Shown here: positions 1 through 9,105 of the stretch, in pieces
Numbering within the stretch: the stretch's first letter is position 1
Layout of the letters: every line of letters starts with the position of its first letter
Assembly: GCA_021732415.1 (NCBI GenBank)
Contig: JAKFVC010000072.1
Location: forward strand, 1-64,000
From: Planctomycetaceae bacterium
GTDB lineage: Bacteria; Planctomycetota; Planctomycetia; Planctomycetales; Planctomycetaceae
DNA length: 64,000 bases
Direction of reading: 5' to 3'
Notes under the pieces: generated by a model
What the model was told of the DNA's origin: nothing
Databases searched by the model: none
What the model saw: the letters and a program-made list of their open reading frames with translations, nothing else
Translations under genes and position numbers: made by a program

Positions 1-36
1 AGCCCCTCTCCCCGGAGTACCAGGGCGAGGGGAGCA
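1..36. repeat. partial intergenic GC-rich hairpin
   Basis: A short inverted repeat with the core CCCCTC pairing to GAGGGG across about 18 bases lies downstream of the minus-strand lipoprotein gene. It may be the edge of a longer element cut by the window, or a transcript-end hairpin. No T-tract is seen. Confidence 0.35.
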
Positions 37-139
37 AAATATTCACGCCACTTGGCTGATCGCAATTCATGCGACACACTCTAGACTCCAATGTGATCCC
101 GAACTGTGGGCTAGCGCCCAGCGGCTGATTGCGGTCGAC

Positions 140-1399
140 TTACCCGCCCAGCGGCAAGGTGAGCTGCGGGCCTAAGGTCGCGCCTTCCGATTCCTGCAGC
201 GCGAACAGGATCTCGAGGGTCGCCAGGGTGGCTCGCGAGGTCACGTCGTCCAGGCTGATGGAGAACCAGTACCCGCGATACTTCACAGTACACTCCGAAT
301 GACGCGGCCGATAGCGGTGGACTTGAACACAGAACAGGCCTTCGGTCGCCGGGGTCCAGTCGAAGGGCACTCCATCAGGACCAATCGTCGAGGGTGCGAT
401 TCCGCAGAGAGTGTGTTGCTCAGGAACGCGTACGCCCTTGGACAGGAAAGTCATGATCTGCAGGATCGAGCGCATGTTGAGATAGATCGTGTCGCTCGGC
501 GGAATGATTTTTTGATTCGGCGTCGAGTCGTCCGTCAGCTCGGCCTTGATCTTGTAGTAGCTTTGTTTGGGAATCAGGTTTAAGACCCGGCAAAATTCTT
601 CCAACTCCGGAGAATCCACGAACGCTGGCCGGACCGACAAGACCAGCCCCTTCTCTTTGCGACTGACGGTCAGCCGCTTTCCATTCTGCGGGTCGGCATG
701 GAAGACGTATTTCTCCTTCGCTGCATTGAAAACATCCCGCGCATTGACCTCACCGACCTCGATCGGCTCCGTACTTTCGACTTCTTCCATTGTCTTGAAG
801 GCCAGTTCCACGGCGTTGCGATTGCGCAACTCTGAGAACAGCGAAATGGCGTAACGGAATTCCGAGTTGTCTTCGCCCGCCGTGGGAATCATGGCCGTTC
901 CGCGAGACGCGTTCTGGACATCGTTCATGTCATTGACCGTCATCAGAAACAGCTGCTCGATATTGGCTCCCGCTTGAATCACGCGCGACAGTTCGGCCGT
1001 GAGGGGCGTCAACAGGGCCTTGGCGATCTCGTTGCCGCCGCGCGGATGATAGCTGAGCGTGGGGGAATCGCGGAGAGAGAGCTCACCGAGTCCCAGGTTG
1101 CTTCGCCCCGGCCCCGAACCATCCAGACCGTTGGCAAAAGAGCCGCGTCCAGAGAGCTCGAACTGACTGGTGATGTTCGGCAGGTCGATGAAGACCGGCG
1201 AATCCGCATAGCGGAGACGAACAATGTTGAGGAGCAACTGTTCGTCGTTGGTGTTGCGATAAACTTCGTTGTATTTCAGCCGAGTATGGCTGATGGCATG
1301 AGGTCCCACGCAACCGGGAACCAGGACGCAAGCGGCAATGAGCGTGACGATCCGGCCGAACCACTGCCAGCATCGCATGGCTCTCGCCGGCTGTCGCAT
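140..1399 (-). CDS. putative outer-membrane/periplasmic lipoprotein of unknown function
   Basis: This is a 419-residue protein with a hydrophobic signal (about residues 15-29) ending in the lipobox LVPGC, with Cys30 as the predicted lipidation site. The mature part begins with a conserved-looking segment, NDEQLLLNIVRLRYADSP, which I associate with uncharacterised lipoproteins of several Gram-negative phyla. No enzyme motif is visible. An alternative start at Met8 (position 1378) would give a more standard lipoprotein signal. It is followed on the same strand by nothing in the window, and the MFS transporter gene lies upstream in the same direction after a gap of about 230 bases. The lipoprotein assignment is firm; the function is unknown. 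Confidence 0.75.
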   Translation of the reverse strand: MRQPARAMRCWQWFGRIVTLIAACVLVPGCVGPHAISHTRLKYNEVYRNTNDEQLLLNIVRLRYADSPVFIDLPNITSQFELSGRGSFANGLDGSGPGRSNLGLGELSLRDSPTLSYHPRGGNEIAKALLTPLTAELSRVIQAGANIEQLFLMTVNDMNDVQNASRGTAMIPTAGEDNSEFRYAISLFSELRNRNAVELAFKTMEEVESTEPIEVGEVNARDVFNAAKEKYVFHADPQNGKRLTVSRKEKGLVLSVRPAFVDSPELEEFCRVLNLIPKQSYYKIKAELTDDSTPNQKIIPPSDTIYLNMRSILQIMTFLSKGVRVPEQHTLCGIAPSTIGPDGVPFDWTPATEGLFCVQVHRYRPRHSECTVKYRGYWFSISLDDVTSRATLATLEILFALQESEGATLGPQLTLPLGG

Positions 1400-1581
1400 T
1401 TCGATTCATCCAGTGTGGTTAGGCACAATGGAATGCCACCGTAAATCCTCGCCCAAACGCTACAATCGGCGTTCTCGTTGTAATTGTCGTCAGGATTGCT
1501 TAGGAACTTGATGAATCTCGAGGGTGGACGCTGCCGGCGCGGAGTTTCGGAAGACCAGGCAGTTTAGGGCGTGTTTGAAAC

Positions 1582-1618
1582 GGGAGGGCGAGGGCCCCAG
1601 AGGGTACCCCGCCCTCCC
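1582..1618 (-). terminator. possible 3' hairpin after the MFS gene
   Basis: GGGAGGGCG (1582-1590) pairs perfectly with CGCCCTCCC (1610-1618), leaving a 19-base loop. It lies 11 bases past the stop of the minus-strand transporter. There is no U-tract, so a classical intrinsic terminator is not demonstrated. Confidence 0.4.
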
Positions 1619-1628
1619 ATCTACCGCT

Positions 1629-2840
1629 TCAATCCTGGCTGGCGACAACGCGATCGCGGAACAAGAGGGCGAACAAAACCGCCAGCGCTCCGGACAAAAC
1701 GGCGGGAATCAGCCAAATCGCTTGCCAGTTGTGAACTGTCTGCGAGCCAGCCTGCTGCGTGTAGTGCTGCCCGACGACTCCGGAGAGCCACGAGCCGATA
1801 AACATGCCCGCTCCCAGGGTCACAAACGCATGCAGCCCCTGGGCCGCACCGCGGATCTGGGCACTCGCCCGGCTGTCGACGTACATGCGGCCCATCACGA
1901 AAATGAAGTCGTAACACATCCCGTGCACGGCGATGCCCAGAAAGAGCATCCAGGCGGCGTCCCGTTGCGCATCAAATGCCGAGAACAGGCCAAACCGCAC
2001 CGCCCAGGCGATCATGCCCACGACCAGAATTCCCTTCACGCCAATCTTCGGCAACAGCAATGGCAGCAGCATCAGGAAGATCACGTCGGAGACTTGTCCA
2101 ATTGTCATCTTCGCCGCGGCATTCGGGATGCTCAGCTCATTCATGAAGGCATTCATCCAGGCAAAATAGAAGCTCAGAGGAATGCAGACCAGGAACGAAC
2201 AGATGATGAAGACCGCAAACGAACGATCCTTCATCAGCGTCAAGGCATCCAGTCCGAGAACGGTCCGCAGCGAAACAGACTCGCCAGCCCCTTTCGGCGG
2301 CGTGTGAGGGAGCGTCAACGAGTACAGCCCCATGATGAGCGCCGCCGTCGAGGCCAGTTGGAACATGCCCTCGGTCTTCTCGAACTGCAGCCAACTCACC
2401 ACCAGCCCCGAGCAGATCCAGCCGACGCTGCCCATCATCATGACGAGCGGGAATTCACGTCCGGGGTTCTTGGAATGATGCAGAGTCAACGAGTTCGTCA
2501 GCCCGTGGCCGGCCATGTAGCTGATCGTGTAGGCAATCAACGCGGGGTAGAACAAGGAAAATGTGGTCAGAGTAGAAACCAGCAGCAGCAAACCGGCCCC
2601 TACGAGATGCAATGCCGCCAGCAGGCGTTGAGTCGCGAAGAAGCGGTCGGCGCTGATGCCCGCCAGGAAGGGTGAAACCAAGGCGCCAATCGCCGTCGTG
2701 CCGTAGGCCAGACCGATTTGCTCACCGGGAAAATGCAGCTTCTCGTTGAGGTACGTCCCCATCGTGACGTACCACGCCCCCCAGACGAAGTAATGCAGAA
2801 ACACCATCAGAGCCAGGCGAGAAAACAAGAGGGGCGACAT
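1629..2840 (-). CDS. MFS transporter, nucleoside:H+ symporter (NupG/XapB-like)
   Basis: This 403-residue integral membrane protein has about 12 hydrophobic segments, the usual size for the nucleoside/H+ symporter family (NupG is about 418 residues). The N-terminal segment FLHYFVWGAWYVTMGTYL is characteristic of that family. A central hydrophilic loop follows TM6 (around PHTPPKGAG). Its role would be uptake of nucleosides or a related metabolite across the inner membrane; the substrate cannot be read from sequence. The ATG at 2840 is the first in frame. The gene stands alone, with a 238-base gap to the next gene upstream that contains a long inverted repeat. Confidence 0.82.
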   Translation of the reverse strand: MSPLLFSRLALMVFLHYFVWGAWYVTMGTYLNEKLHFPGEQIGLAYGTTAIGALVSPFLAGISADRFFATQRLLAALHLVGAGLLLLVSTLTTFSLFYPALIAYTISYMAGHGLTNSLTLHHSKNPGREFPLVMMMGSVGWICSGLVVSWLQFEKTEGMFQLASTAALIMGLYSLTLPHTPPKGAGESVSLRTVLGLDALTLMKDRSFAVFIICSFLVCIPLSFYFAWMNAFMNELSIPNAAAKMTIGQVSDVIFLMLLPLLLPKIGVKGILVVGMIAWAVRFGLFSAFDAQRDAAWMLFLGIAVHGMCYDFIFVMGRMYVDSRASAQIRGAAQGLHAFVTLGAGMFIGSWLSGVVGQHYTQQAGSQTVHNWQAIWLIPAVLSGALAVLFALLFRDRVVASQD

Positions 2841-2982
2841 GCGGGGTGGCCTTTCGACGCGAGAAGCAGGCGGAATTCAGGGCGCAATTCATCCGACGGC
2901 CGATAACGAGTGGCCGGATTCTATTCCGTGGCGGGTGGATTTCGTAGCGACTCGGCGGAGTTTGGATGGCTGCGCGGCCTTG

Positions 2983-3050
2983 CTGTAGCCTGACTCTCTG
3001 AGTCGGGAGCATCCAGACCAAGAGTCCCGACTCGGAGAGTCAGGCTACAG
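2983..3050. repeat. long intergenic inverted repeat, 'GTAGCCTGACTC' family copy 1
   Basis: Arms at 2983-3008 and 3025-3050 are 26 bp long with one mismatch and a 16-base loop. The arms contain GTAGCCTGACTCTC. A second copy of the same family with 28-bp perfect arms lies at 32494-32566. It sits 28 bases beyond the stop of the HzsA-like gene, so it could also form the end of that transcript. Confidence 0.85.
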
Positions 3051-3078
3051 TTCGGCTAACGCCTCATCATCAATCGTG

Positions 3079-6000
3079 TCACTCGCCTACAGAAAACTTC
3101 CGCACGATCCGAGATTCGTTCCCCTGTCGATCCTTCACCGACACAGTCAGCATCCCGGAGGGCAACTTGCTCAACGGACTCTTCAAGGCGAGCGTCCAGG
3201 CACCGGGCGTCGATTCGCGGAAATGCTTAGACAAATCCTCACCCGCCTTGTGGCCCGCGACATCAAAGTCAGCAACCACCCGCAGGCTATCTGGCTCAAT
3301 GCCGGAATAGAAATCGTGGATACCAAACCGGATTTCACTCAGAGGGGGATTCGCTCCCGGTTGCGGCAACGACAGGGCCAATGTCGGCCGGGCATCGTCG
3401 AGCATCCAGCCGAAGCCGCGGGCGTCCGGCTTCTCGGGATTGAAGTCCAAGTCGATCGGACAGCCAAGGTCGATCCAGCGCAAAATCGTTAGTCGGTCTT
3501 CCTCTGAAAGAGCTTGCACCTGGCCTTTCGCAACGGCTTCGGGGGGCGGCATGATGCTGCCTGTGAAGTCCAGATCGAGCCTCGATTTGAATTGTTCGAC
3601 AGGGAGCGTCTTGCCCTCGTGAACCAATTCGCCCGATCCTGGCTTGGACTCCGAGGGGTGCGTGTCGTTGGAGAAACCATCCAGTCGCTTCCCGAACAGT
3701 TTCCATACCAGCAGGCTGCGCCGCGCCTGCAGCTTGCGAATATAGCGAGACGCCTGCGGATAACCCCACGAGTCATAACCCACCGGACGATGACCGAACT
3801 TGCCGCGTTCGTCCAGTGCCAGTCGATAGTACGTGCCGGGGAACTTGCCGTGATGATCGTGCTGGATCACAGTTTCGTCGTCATCCAACACGAGTCCCCC
3901 CGCTGGCTGTGGCGATTTCCCGGAATGGCAGCCGTTGCAGCTCCGCTTGAGAATTGGCTGGATATCGCGCAGGTACTCCACCGTGGCCATGCGATCCTGA
4001 TAGCGTAAACCGGTCTGCCCGGCCGCGTCCCATTTGCCGCCCGATTCATCCTTCGACTTGGCCGTCAACAACGGAACCTTCGTCGACAGGTCGAAGACTT
4101 GATAGTCAGGCCGTGCCGCGAATGTGTCCGCAAATTCTGTCGGCTTCTGACTATGCGCATGACAGCCGCCGCAGTCATGACGGACCTCTCCCGCTCGCAA
4201 CTGATGCCACGTTTGCGACATGTTGAGCAGCAGGCCGTCGCGGTCAATCGTCTGGAAAGTAAACACAACATCCGCCGGGATTCGGGCCAGGAAACTGGTA
4301 TCGGGATTGCCATCTGGATCGAGCGGCTCGCCGTCCGAAGTCGACTTTGCGGGGCCGGCTTTTTCGTCGGGCTTCACGAATTTGCGGACGGGGATTTCGC
4401 CGAGAATTCGCAGGCGTTCCTGGGCATGGCTGTAGAACATGCGTCCCGATTTCGGACCGCTGCGGCGGTCTGTGGTCGGCTCCATCGCGAGGATTCGAAT
4501 CGCATGAATGTCGGCGTTGTCATACAAGCCGGCATCCCCCCCCTGGTTGTGCCAGGCCACCGGCATCCCATTGCCGTGACTGGTGAACGCGTCCAGGTCT
4601 TTCCAGGGATCCTTGCCACCGGCGTAAGTCGAGGTCACCTTGCCCTCGGGGACGACACCGTTGGGATAGGTTTCTCGCTTGTACAGACTGGAAGATCCGA
4701 CCAGCCCTAGTGGAGTTCCCGCCGGCAGCCACTTCGATTTCTGGCCATCATTCGCCAGACGCGGCAGGATGGCCGGTTCCTTACGGCCATAGATCCTGTC
4801 GTAAGTGACCACGGCCCGCGGCCAGCTTTCGTTGTACTGCGGATCGTTCTTGATCAACAGCATCTGCCCCGGCTCATTGACAACGTCCCCCTTCTTGATC
4901 AGGTAGATGCCACCATCAAGCTGGGGCAGGTAGGTGTATTGATGATTGGCCGGGCCGGGCGACCAGATGGTCAGCAAATGGTTATCCGGAGCGCCGGAGG
5001 GATGCGTGACTTTCCCGACCGCTGGGGATTTCTTCTCGCCGATAATCGAGGGATCGGCGGGGCCTTCATTGTTCAATGCGAACGGGGTTAAAGAGACGGT
5101 CCCCGTCGGCATGAACGGCAGGCGATAATACTTGCCTTTGCCGTTGTCGAATCGCCCGAATCGCAGCGGTTGATTCCGCTTGTCATTCATGAAGGCGGGC
5201 CCGAACTGAGCGTAGCCCTTCGGCGGATAGAGCGGCAGCTTGAGATAAGCACCAAACCCACTGTTGTTCTGGTTGTAGTACTCTTCCACGACCAGCCCAC
5301 CATCCGACAGTTGAGTCTGAAAATGGAATCCATTGGAGGCTCCCCCTGGATCAAACGCGCTGACCAGCGGCGCCCAGTTGGTGCCATCCGGATGAATGGT
5401 CCAGGTGCCCCAGGAGATCTCACTGCGAATTCCCTGCGATTCGAGCGTGCTGAACATGATGCGTCCATCCGCCAGCACCACCGGATGCAAGGCCCCAGCA
5501 ATATTCAGATGACCAATCTTTTCGATGTTATTGGGGTAGGGATCAAGGGGATCGACGTTCTGGTCGCTGTCATCCATCACAAACAATTGCAGCGCGACGG
5601 CCGGGTAGCCCTTCGAAGGCCGATATCCATCACGGTTACTGGTAAACACGATCCGGCCGCCGGGCAGCGGAAACGGCCCCATGTTGAAGACACCATAGTT
5701 AAAATGGTCCTTCGAATCACTTGAGCTACGATAATCCTCAGACCAGTTAGCGGCTCCGGTATTGGGGGTGAATCGCTGATTGGTCAGTTGCACGATCCGC
5801 CGCGACGGCAGATGGATCTTGTAGATGTCCGCACCTTCCCGGGGCGGCGACCACTGATCGCGCTGTTCGAGATTGTGAATCAGGGCGTAATACACCCACT
5901 GACCGTCAAACGAAACGACGGGATCAGTGACTGAACCGCGACCACCCGCAACCAGCAGCTCTTCCTTGCCGTCGGGATGCAGCAGCATCAAGTCGGCGCC

Positions 6001-6246
6001 AGGCTCCATCGTCACGGGTTGGGAAAAGTCGGTATAATATCTTTTGTGAACTTGATCTCCTGCGCGGCGGGCTCGCACGTAGACAATGTCAAAATCATAT
6101 TTTACCGAAGAATCGCTGGAAATATGCGGCGGATTGACATTCAGCGGTCCCTTGAACAGTGGCTCATCTTCCTGAGCCTGAAGGGCTGGAAAGGAACTTG
6201 CCAGGCAAATCAGGACCAGCCAACCAAACTTGATCAAGTGGGTCAT
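3079..6246 (-). CDS. large secreted c-type cytochrome/beta-propeller protein, hydrazine synthase alpha-like
   Basis: This 1055-residue protein has a signal peptide (residues 1-24, ending ALQAQ). Residues about 50-560 read as a TolB/WD-type propeller with repeated 'DG-x-I-x-F-S/T' blades such as GGRIVFTSNRDG and DGRIMFSTLES. Two haem-binding CxxCH motifs follow: CGGCH at 692-696 and CNGCH at 770-774. The second lies in an 'LRDIQPILKRSCNGCH' planctomycete cytochrome context, and MPPPEA near 899 could supply a distal Met. The order matches proteins annotated with the hydrazine synthase alpha middle domain, which are widespread in non-anammox planctomycetes. Nothing else from anammox metabolism is nearby, so hydrazine synthesis is not claimed. 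It is probably a periplasmic redox protein with an unknown substrate. Confidence 0.72.
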   Translation of the reverse strand: MTHLIKFGWLVLICLASSFPALQAQEDEPLFKGPLNVNPPHISSDSSVKYDFDIVYVRARRAGDQVHKRYYTDFSQPVTMEPGADLMLLHPDGKEELLVAGGRGSVTDPVVSFDGQWVYYALIHNLEQRDQWSPPREGADIYKIHLPSRRIVQLTNQRFTPNTGAANWSEDYRSSSDSKDHFNYGVFNMGPFPLPGGRIVFTSNRDGYRPSKGYPAVALQLFVMDDSDQNVDPLDPYPNNIEKIGHLNIAGALHPVVLADGRIMFSTLESQGIRSEISWGTWTIHPDGTNWAPLVSAFDPGGASNGFHFQTQLSDGGLVVEEYYNQNNSGFGAYLKLPLYPPKGYAQFGPAFMNDKRNQPLRFGRFDNGKGKYYRLPFMPTGTVSLTPFALNNEGPADPSIIGEKKSPAVGKVTHPSGAPDNHLLTIWSPGPANHQYTYLPQLDGGIYLIKKGDVVNEPGQMLLIKNDPQYNESWPRAVVTYDRIYGRKEPAILPRLANDGQKSKWLPAGTPLGLVGSSSLYKRETYPNGVVPEGKVTSTYAGGKDPWKDLDAFTSHGNGMPVAWHNQGGDAGLYDNADIHAIRILAMEPTTDRRSGPKSGRMFYSHAQERLRILGEIPVRKFVKPDEKAGPAKSTSDGEPLDPDGNPDTSFLARIPADVVFTFQTIDRDGLLLNMSQTWHQLRAGEVRHDCGGCHAHSQKPTEFADTFAARPDYQVFDLSTKVPLLTAKSKDESGGKWDAAGQTGLRYQDRMATVEYLRDIQPILKRSCNGCHSGKSPQPAGGLVLDDDETVIQHDHHGKFPGTYYRLALDERGKFGHRPVGYDSWGYPQASRYIRKLQARRSLLVWKLFGKRLDGFSNDTHPSESKPGSGELVHEGKTLPVEQFKSRLDLDFTGSIMPPPEAVAKGQVQALSEEDRLTILRWIDLGCPIDLDFNPEKPDARGFGWMLDDARPTLALSLPQPGANPPLSEIRFGIHDFYSGIEPDSLRVVADFDVAGHKAGEDLSKHFRESTPGAWTLALKSPLSKLPSGMLTVSVKDRQGNESRIVRKFSVGE

Positions 6247-7101
6247 CGTGAACCTCCGAGCTAGAGGAAGACTGACCGTCCTGGCAAAATCCCCTGAGAA
6301 ATCTAACGGATTCGTCTATACGGATTTGGCCAGGACGATATCCCAAAGAACTGAATCTGGTCCGATTATAGACCGTTTTTCAAAGATCCATCAATGAACG
6401 TGCCTGCGTGCATTTCATATTTGTGAAATAATGAATAAGATTCTCCACACGGCTACCAACACCATTCGCTCGCAGATGAGTGAGCAACACGTAGTGATTG
6501 AAAAGACAGAACAGGGGATATAGAACCAGCTTGTCCTATTGTCCTGAGTGCCGTTGTTTCCACTTGACAAATGGGTTGAGCCACATCACAGTGCAAGAAT
6601 CACATCAATAATCTTTTATGCAGGTGTCTTTCCGTTTCGAATCGTGGTTCAGGTGGCTGGCTCGCCGACGAACCGCAAGCGTTTTAGATGCTGAGTTCGA
6701 TCGTGAAGTGCAGCGCAATCCTGTCGAAACTGCAATCTTGGCGGACGAACAGAGGAATTGATTGAGTCACAGCCTTCTTGATTTCAGCCATGTCGCGAAT
6801 AACTCTGGAATGTTTTTCAAGGTGTCTCGCCGAAGCGATACTTGACTTGATACAATCCGCGTTTTATGTCCAAGAGCGAATTGAGCCACGAAGAACCACA
6901 CGTCAGCTCGTTGAAATTCACTGACTTATGTGGACTTCAGAGCAGCCTGATCGATTGTCGAGATCGAGCGGAAAAAGAATGCATATGAACTCTCCAATTG
7001 GCAGCAGCCAGTAGGAGATTGGATACAGTGGGCCAGAGAACGTTAGAATAGCAGCGATCTCAGTTTGAGAATGCCGAACAAGAATCGAAGGGAAAAACGT
7101 C
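6247..7101. other. 855-base intergenic region, no recognisable gene
   Basis: This gap separates the divergent HzsA-like gene and the lexA-like gene. It is less GC-rich than its surroundings and holds only very short, unconvincing ORFs (one of 61 codons at 6918-7103). It must contain both promoters. No classical E. coli CTG-N10-CAG or Bacillus-type GAAC-N4-GTTC operator was recognised by eye. Confidence 0.5.
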
Positions 7102-7698
7102 ATGCGACAAAAGCCAGTTTTGACACAACGACAGGAAGAAATTTTCGAATTTCTGAAGGAAAAGATTTTGAAGCGCGGTTACGGCCCCACCGTGCGTGAG
7201 ATTGGAGCGGAGTTTGGAATCCGTTCCCCCAACGGTGTGATGTGCCATTTGAAGGCCCTGGAAAAGAAGGGCCTGATCGCTCGTGAAGCACACATGGCCC
7301 GTGCGATTCAGCTGGCCAATCAACCGGTATCGCGGTCGGCCCTGGCCGACGTCGGTCGTCTCGATGGGACGAACCCCCTCGAAGCTCTCGACCGCGGAGA
7401 CGAATCAGACTTCGCGCCGCTGTTTGAGAACAGTGACAATTTCGCGGTCACCGCTTCCGGCGAGACGCTGGTCGACTACCACATTGCAGATGGCGATACC
7501 GTCATTCTGACACGCAGCAAGAGCGCTCGCGACGGGGACATCGTTCTGGCTCTGGTCGACGGCGGAGACCCGGTATTGCGCGTCTACCACAAGGAATCCA
7601 ACCGCATTCGGTTGGACGCCAGCGGCAAAACCAAGCCGATTCTGTCCAACAGCGTGCAGATTCTCGGTAAGGCTGTCGCCGTCATCCGCAAGTTCTAA
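7102..7698 (+). CDS. lexA: LexA-family repressor lacking recognisable self-cleavage residues
   Basis: The protein has 198 residues, the normal LexA length. Residues 1-72 form the LexA winged-helix domain (LTQRQEEIFEFLKEK, GYGPTVREIGAEFGI, SPNGVMCHLKALEKKGLI). Residues 84-198 align with the S24 LexA C-terminal domain (VGRLDGTNP, FAVTASGETLVDYHIADGD, ILGKAVAVIRKF). Compared with E. coli LexA recalled from memory, the Ala-Gly cleavage bond falls on Gly89-Thr90, the catalytic Ser falls on Thr122 and the catalytic Lys on Arg160. The DNA-binding and dimer domains look intact, so this may be a stable repressor that is not inactivated by RecA in the usual way. The AAGGG upstream of the ATG is a weak ribosome-binding site. 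The gene is monocistronic. Confidence 0.85.
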   Translation: MRQKPVLTQRQEEIFEFLKEKILKRGYGPTVREIGAEFGIRSPNGVMCHLKALEKKGLIAREAHMARAIQLANQPVSRSALADVGRLDGTNPLEALDRGDESDFAPLFENSDNFAVTASGETLVDYHIADGDTVILTRSKSARDGDIVLALVDGGDPVLRVYHKESNRIRLDASGKTKPILSNSVQILGKAVAVIRKF

Positions 7699-7723
7699 TC
7701 GCAAAATCGGAATTCGTTTTCTC

Positions 7724-7748
7724 AAAGCCTCGCCCCCTGCGAGGCCTT
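7724..7748 (+). terminator. possible hairpin after lexA-like gene
   Basis: AAAGCCTCG (7724-7732) pairs with CGAGGCCTT (7740-7748) around a 7-base loop, 26 bases after the stop. No T-run follows, so the terminator function is tentative. Confidence 0.4.
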
Positions 7749-7820
7749 GAATTACGAACCGTTCTGACCGACTGGCTAACTGCGCGTACCATTCGGGTAC
7801 CGCAGTCGTACCAAGGGGCC

Positions 7821-7872
7821 CGTGGCCGACGCTGCTAGCGCCTGCGAACCGACGCTGGCAGCGTCGGCCACG
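7821..7872. repeat. intergenic inverted repeat, 'GACGCTG' family copy 1
   Basis: CGTGGCCGACGCTGC (7821-7835) is perfectly complementary to 7858-7872. Related copies occur at 31276-31300 and 55242-55295. It lies between convergent genes (lexA-like and the TPR membrane protein), consistent with a bidirectional transcript end or a REP-like element. Confidence 0.85.
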
Positions 7873-7899
7873 GCGGAGAAGACCTTACGTGAAACCGCC

Positions 7900-9105
7900 C
7901 TACTTGTCCGGCCCAGCGCGATAGATCGAGAGGCAGCCGGTGTGATTCACCAGCAACTTCTCGATCAGCGATTCCGCCAGCAGGCGATAAGAAGCTGGAT
8001 CCAGACTGATCGCCGCCCGAGCATGTTTCGCGGCTTCCTGCGCTCGTTGCATGTCCTCGTAAAACTGGGCCAGCAGAAAATGCGTTTCCGCATTCGGCGC
8101 CAATTCCAACGCCGCCAGATACGCCGCCTCAGCTGCGGACCGGTGGCCTAGTTTTCGTTCTGCGAACGCAATTCCCTTCCATGCGCGAACTTCTTCGGGA
8201 ATCCGAACCGACTCAGCTTTGAGCAGCATTTGAGCCCGCGCATTCCAATCGCGGCTGGCTGGCCACTCGCCGCGCTCTTCAGACAGCGTTCCCAGCAACA
8301 GACACGCCTCAACAGCAACCGGCGTTTGATCAACCAGCCGCAGAGCGATGGCCTCAGAATCACGAGACTCGCCCCGCATCGCCAGTAAGGACGCTTTCTG
8401 CAACGCGGCGGCGGGTTGATCTGCAGAGCTCGACAGCGAATCACATTCCAGTTGCAATGCCAGAAGCTCAGCTCGCAGTCTGCGTTCCACGAGCCGTAGC
8501 GGCTGCTTCCGAAAGCGTGCCTGCGGGTTGATTGCCAGAATTTCCACAGCGAGCTGTCGGGCGCTCCCCAGGCGTTGCTCGTCGATTCGTTCACCGAGCC
8601 GCGTCAGTCCTTTTTCGATGCGTTCCTGCTCGAAGAGCACCGGCACCACCAGCGCCACACCGACTGCGAATGCCTGCTTCCAGGCGCTGCTAGTCGTCAC
8701 GGCTAGATTTGCTGATTCGATGAGCAACATGGCCAAAACACAGCGCACCCAGACAACGATCAGCACGCTGACTGTCATCCGCAACATCCAGCTCGTTACG
8801 TACCATTCCATCATCAGCGGTGCGGCCAGCAAGCACACGAGCAACAACAGCGGATGGAACCAGAGGACCAGCCACGAGAGGCTGGCTCGATGTATCAAGC
8901 CTGCAACCAATCCGCCGCAGAGCCAACTAGCCGCAAGATAGGTCACAGCCAGATCAGCCCACACGAAGGGCAACCGCAATCCGTGATGAGATGTCGCGGT
9001 TGGGAAGCACACAACGATGGCACCCATGAGGGCCGTCGCGAGCAATGTTCGCCAGATGGTCTCTGTGCTGATCTCTGCTTCCAAGTTGCGATTGGAGTGG
9101 GTCAT
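7900..9105 (-). CDS. TPR-containing integral membrane protein of unknown function
   Basis: This 401-residue protein starts at the ATG at 9105, which overlaps the stop of the upstream gene in an ATGA arrangement. An ORF open from 9276 is an upstream extension inside the neighbour. About five hydrophobic segments fill residues 18-165. The C-terminal half (about 180-385) is helical and TPR-like, with segments such as EVRAWKGIAFAERKLGHRSA and AAYLAALELAPNAETHFLLA showing the TPR Ala/Gly/Tyr spacing. It is probably an inner-membrane protein presenting a soluble TPR scaffold. It is translationally coupled to the multi-pass protein at 9102-10175, suggesting they form one complex. No catalytic motif is visible. 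Confidence 0.72.
   Translation of the reverse strand: MTHSNRNLEAEISTETIWRTLLATALMGAIVVCFPTATSHHGLRLPFVWADLAVTYLAASWLCGGLVAGLIHRASLSWLVLWFHPLLLLVCLLAAPLMMEWYVTSWMLRMTVSVLIVVWVRCVLAMLLIESANLAVTTSSAWKQAFAVGVALVVPVLFEQERIEKGLTRLGERIDEQRLGSARQLAVEILAINPQARFRKQPLRLVERRLRAELLALQLECDSLSSSADQPAAALQKASLLAMRGESRDSEAIALRLVDQTPVAVEACLLLGTLSEERGEWPASRDWNARAQMLLKAESVRIPEEVRAWKGIAFAERKLGHRSAAEAAYLAALELAPNAETHFLLAQFYEDMQRAQEAAKHARAAISLDPASYRLLAESLIEKLLVNHTGCLSIYRAGPDK

Noticed and set aside
1524-2675. 383-codon open frame opposite the transporter
   Set aside because: Gln/His/Arg-rich translation with no domain; the minus-strand MFS protein explains the region.
3079-6246. true hydrazine synthase of an anammox bacterium
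   Set aside because: No beta or gamma subunit, hydrazine dehydrogenase or other anammox gene is present, and similar proteins are common in ordinary planctomycetes.
6918-7103. 61-codon ORF upstream of lexA on the minus strand
   Set aside because: It overlaps the lexA start region and lacks a ribosome-binding site and similarity to anything recognised.
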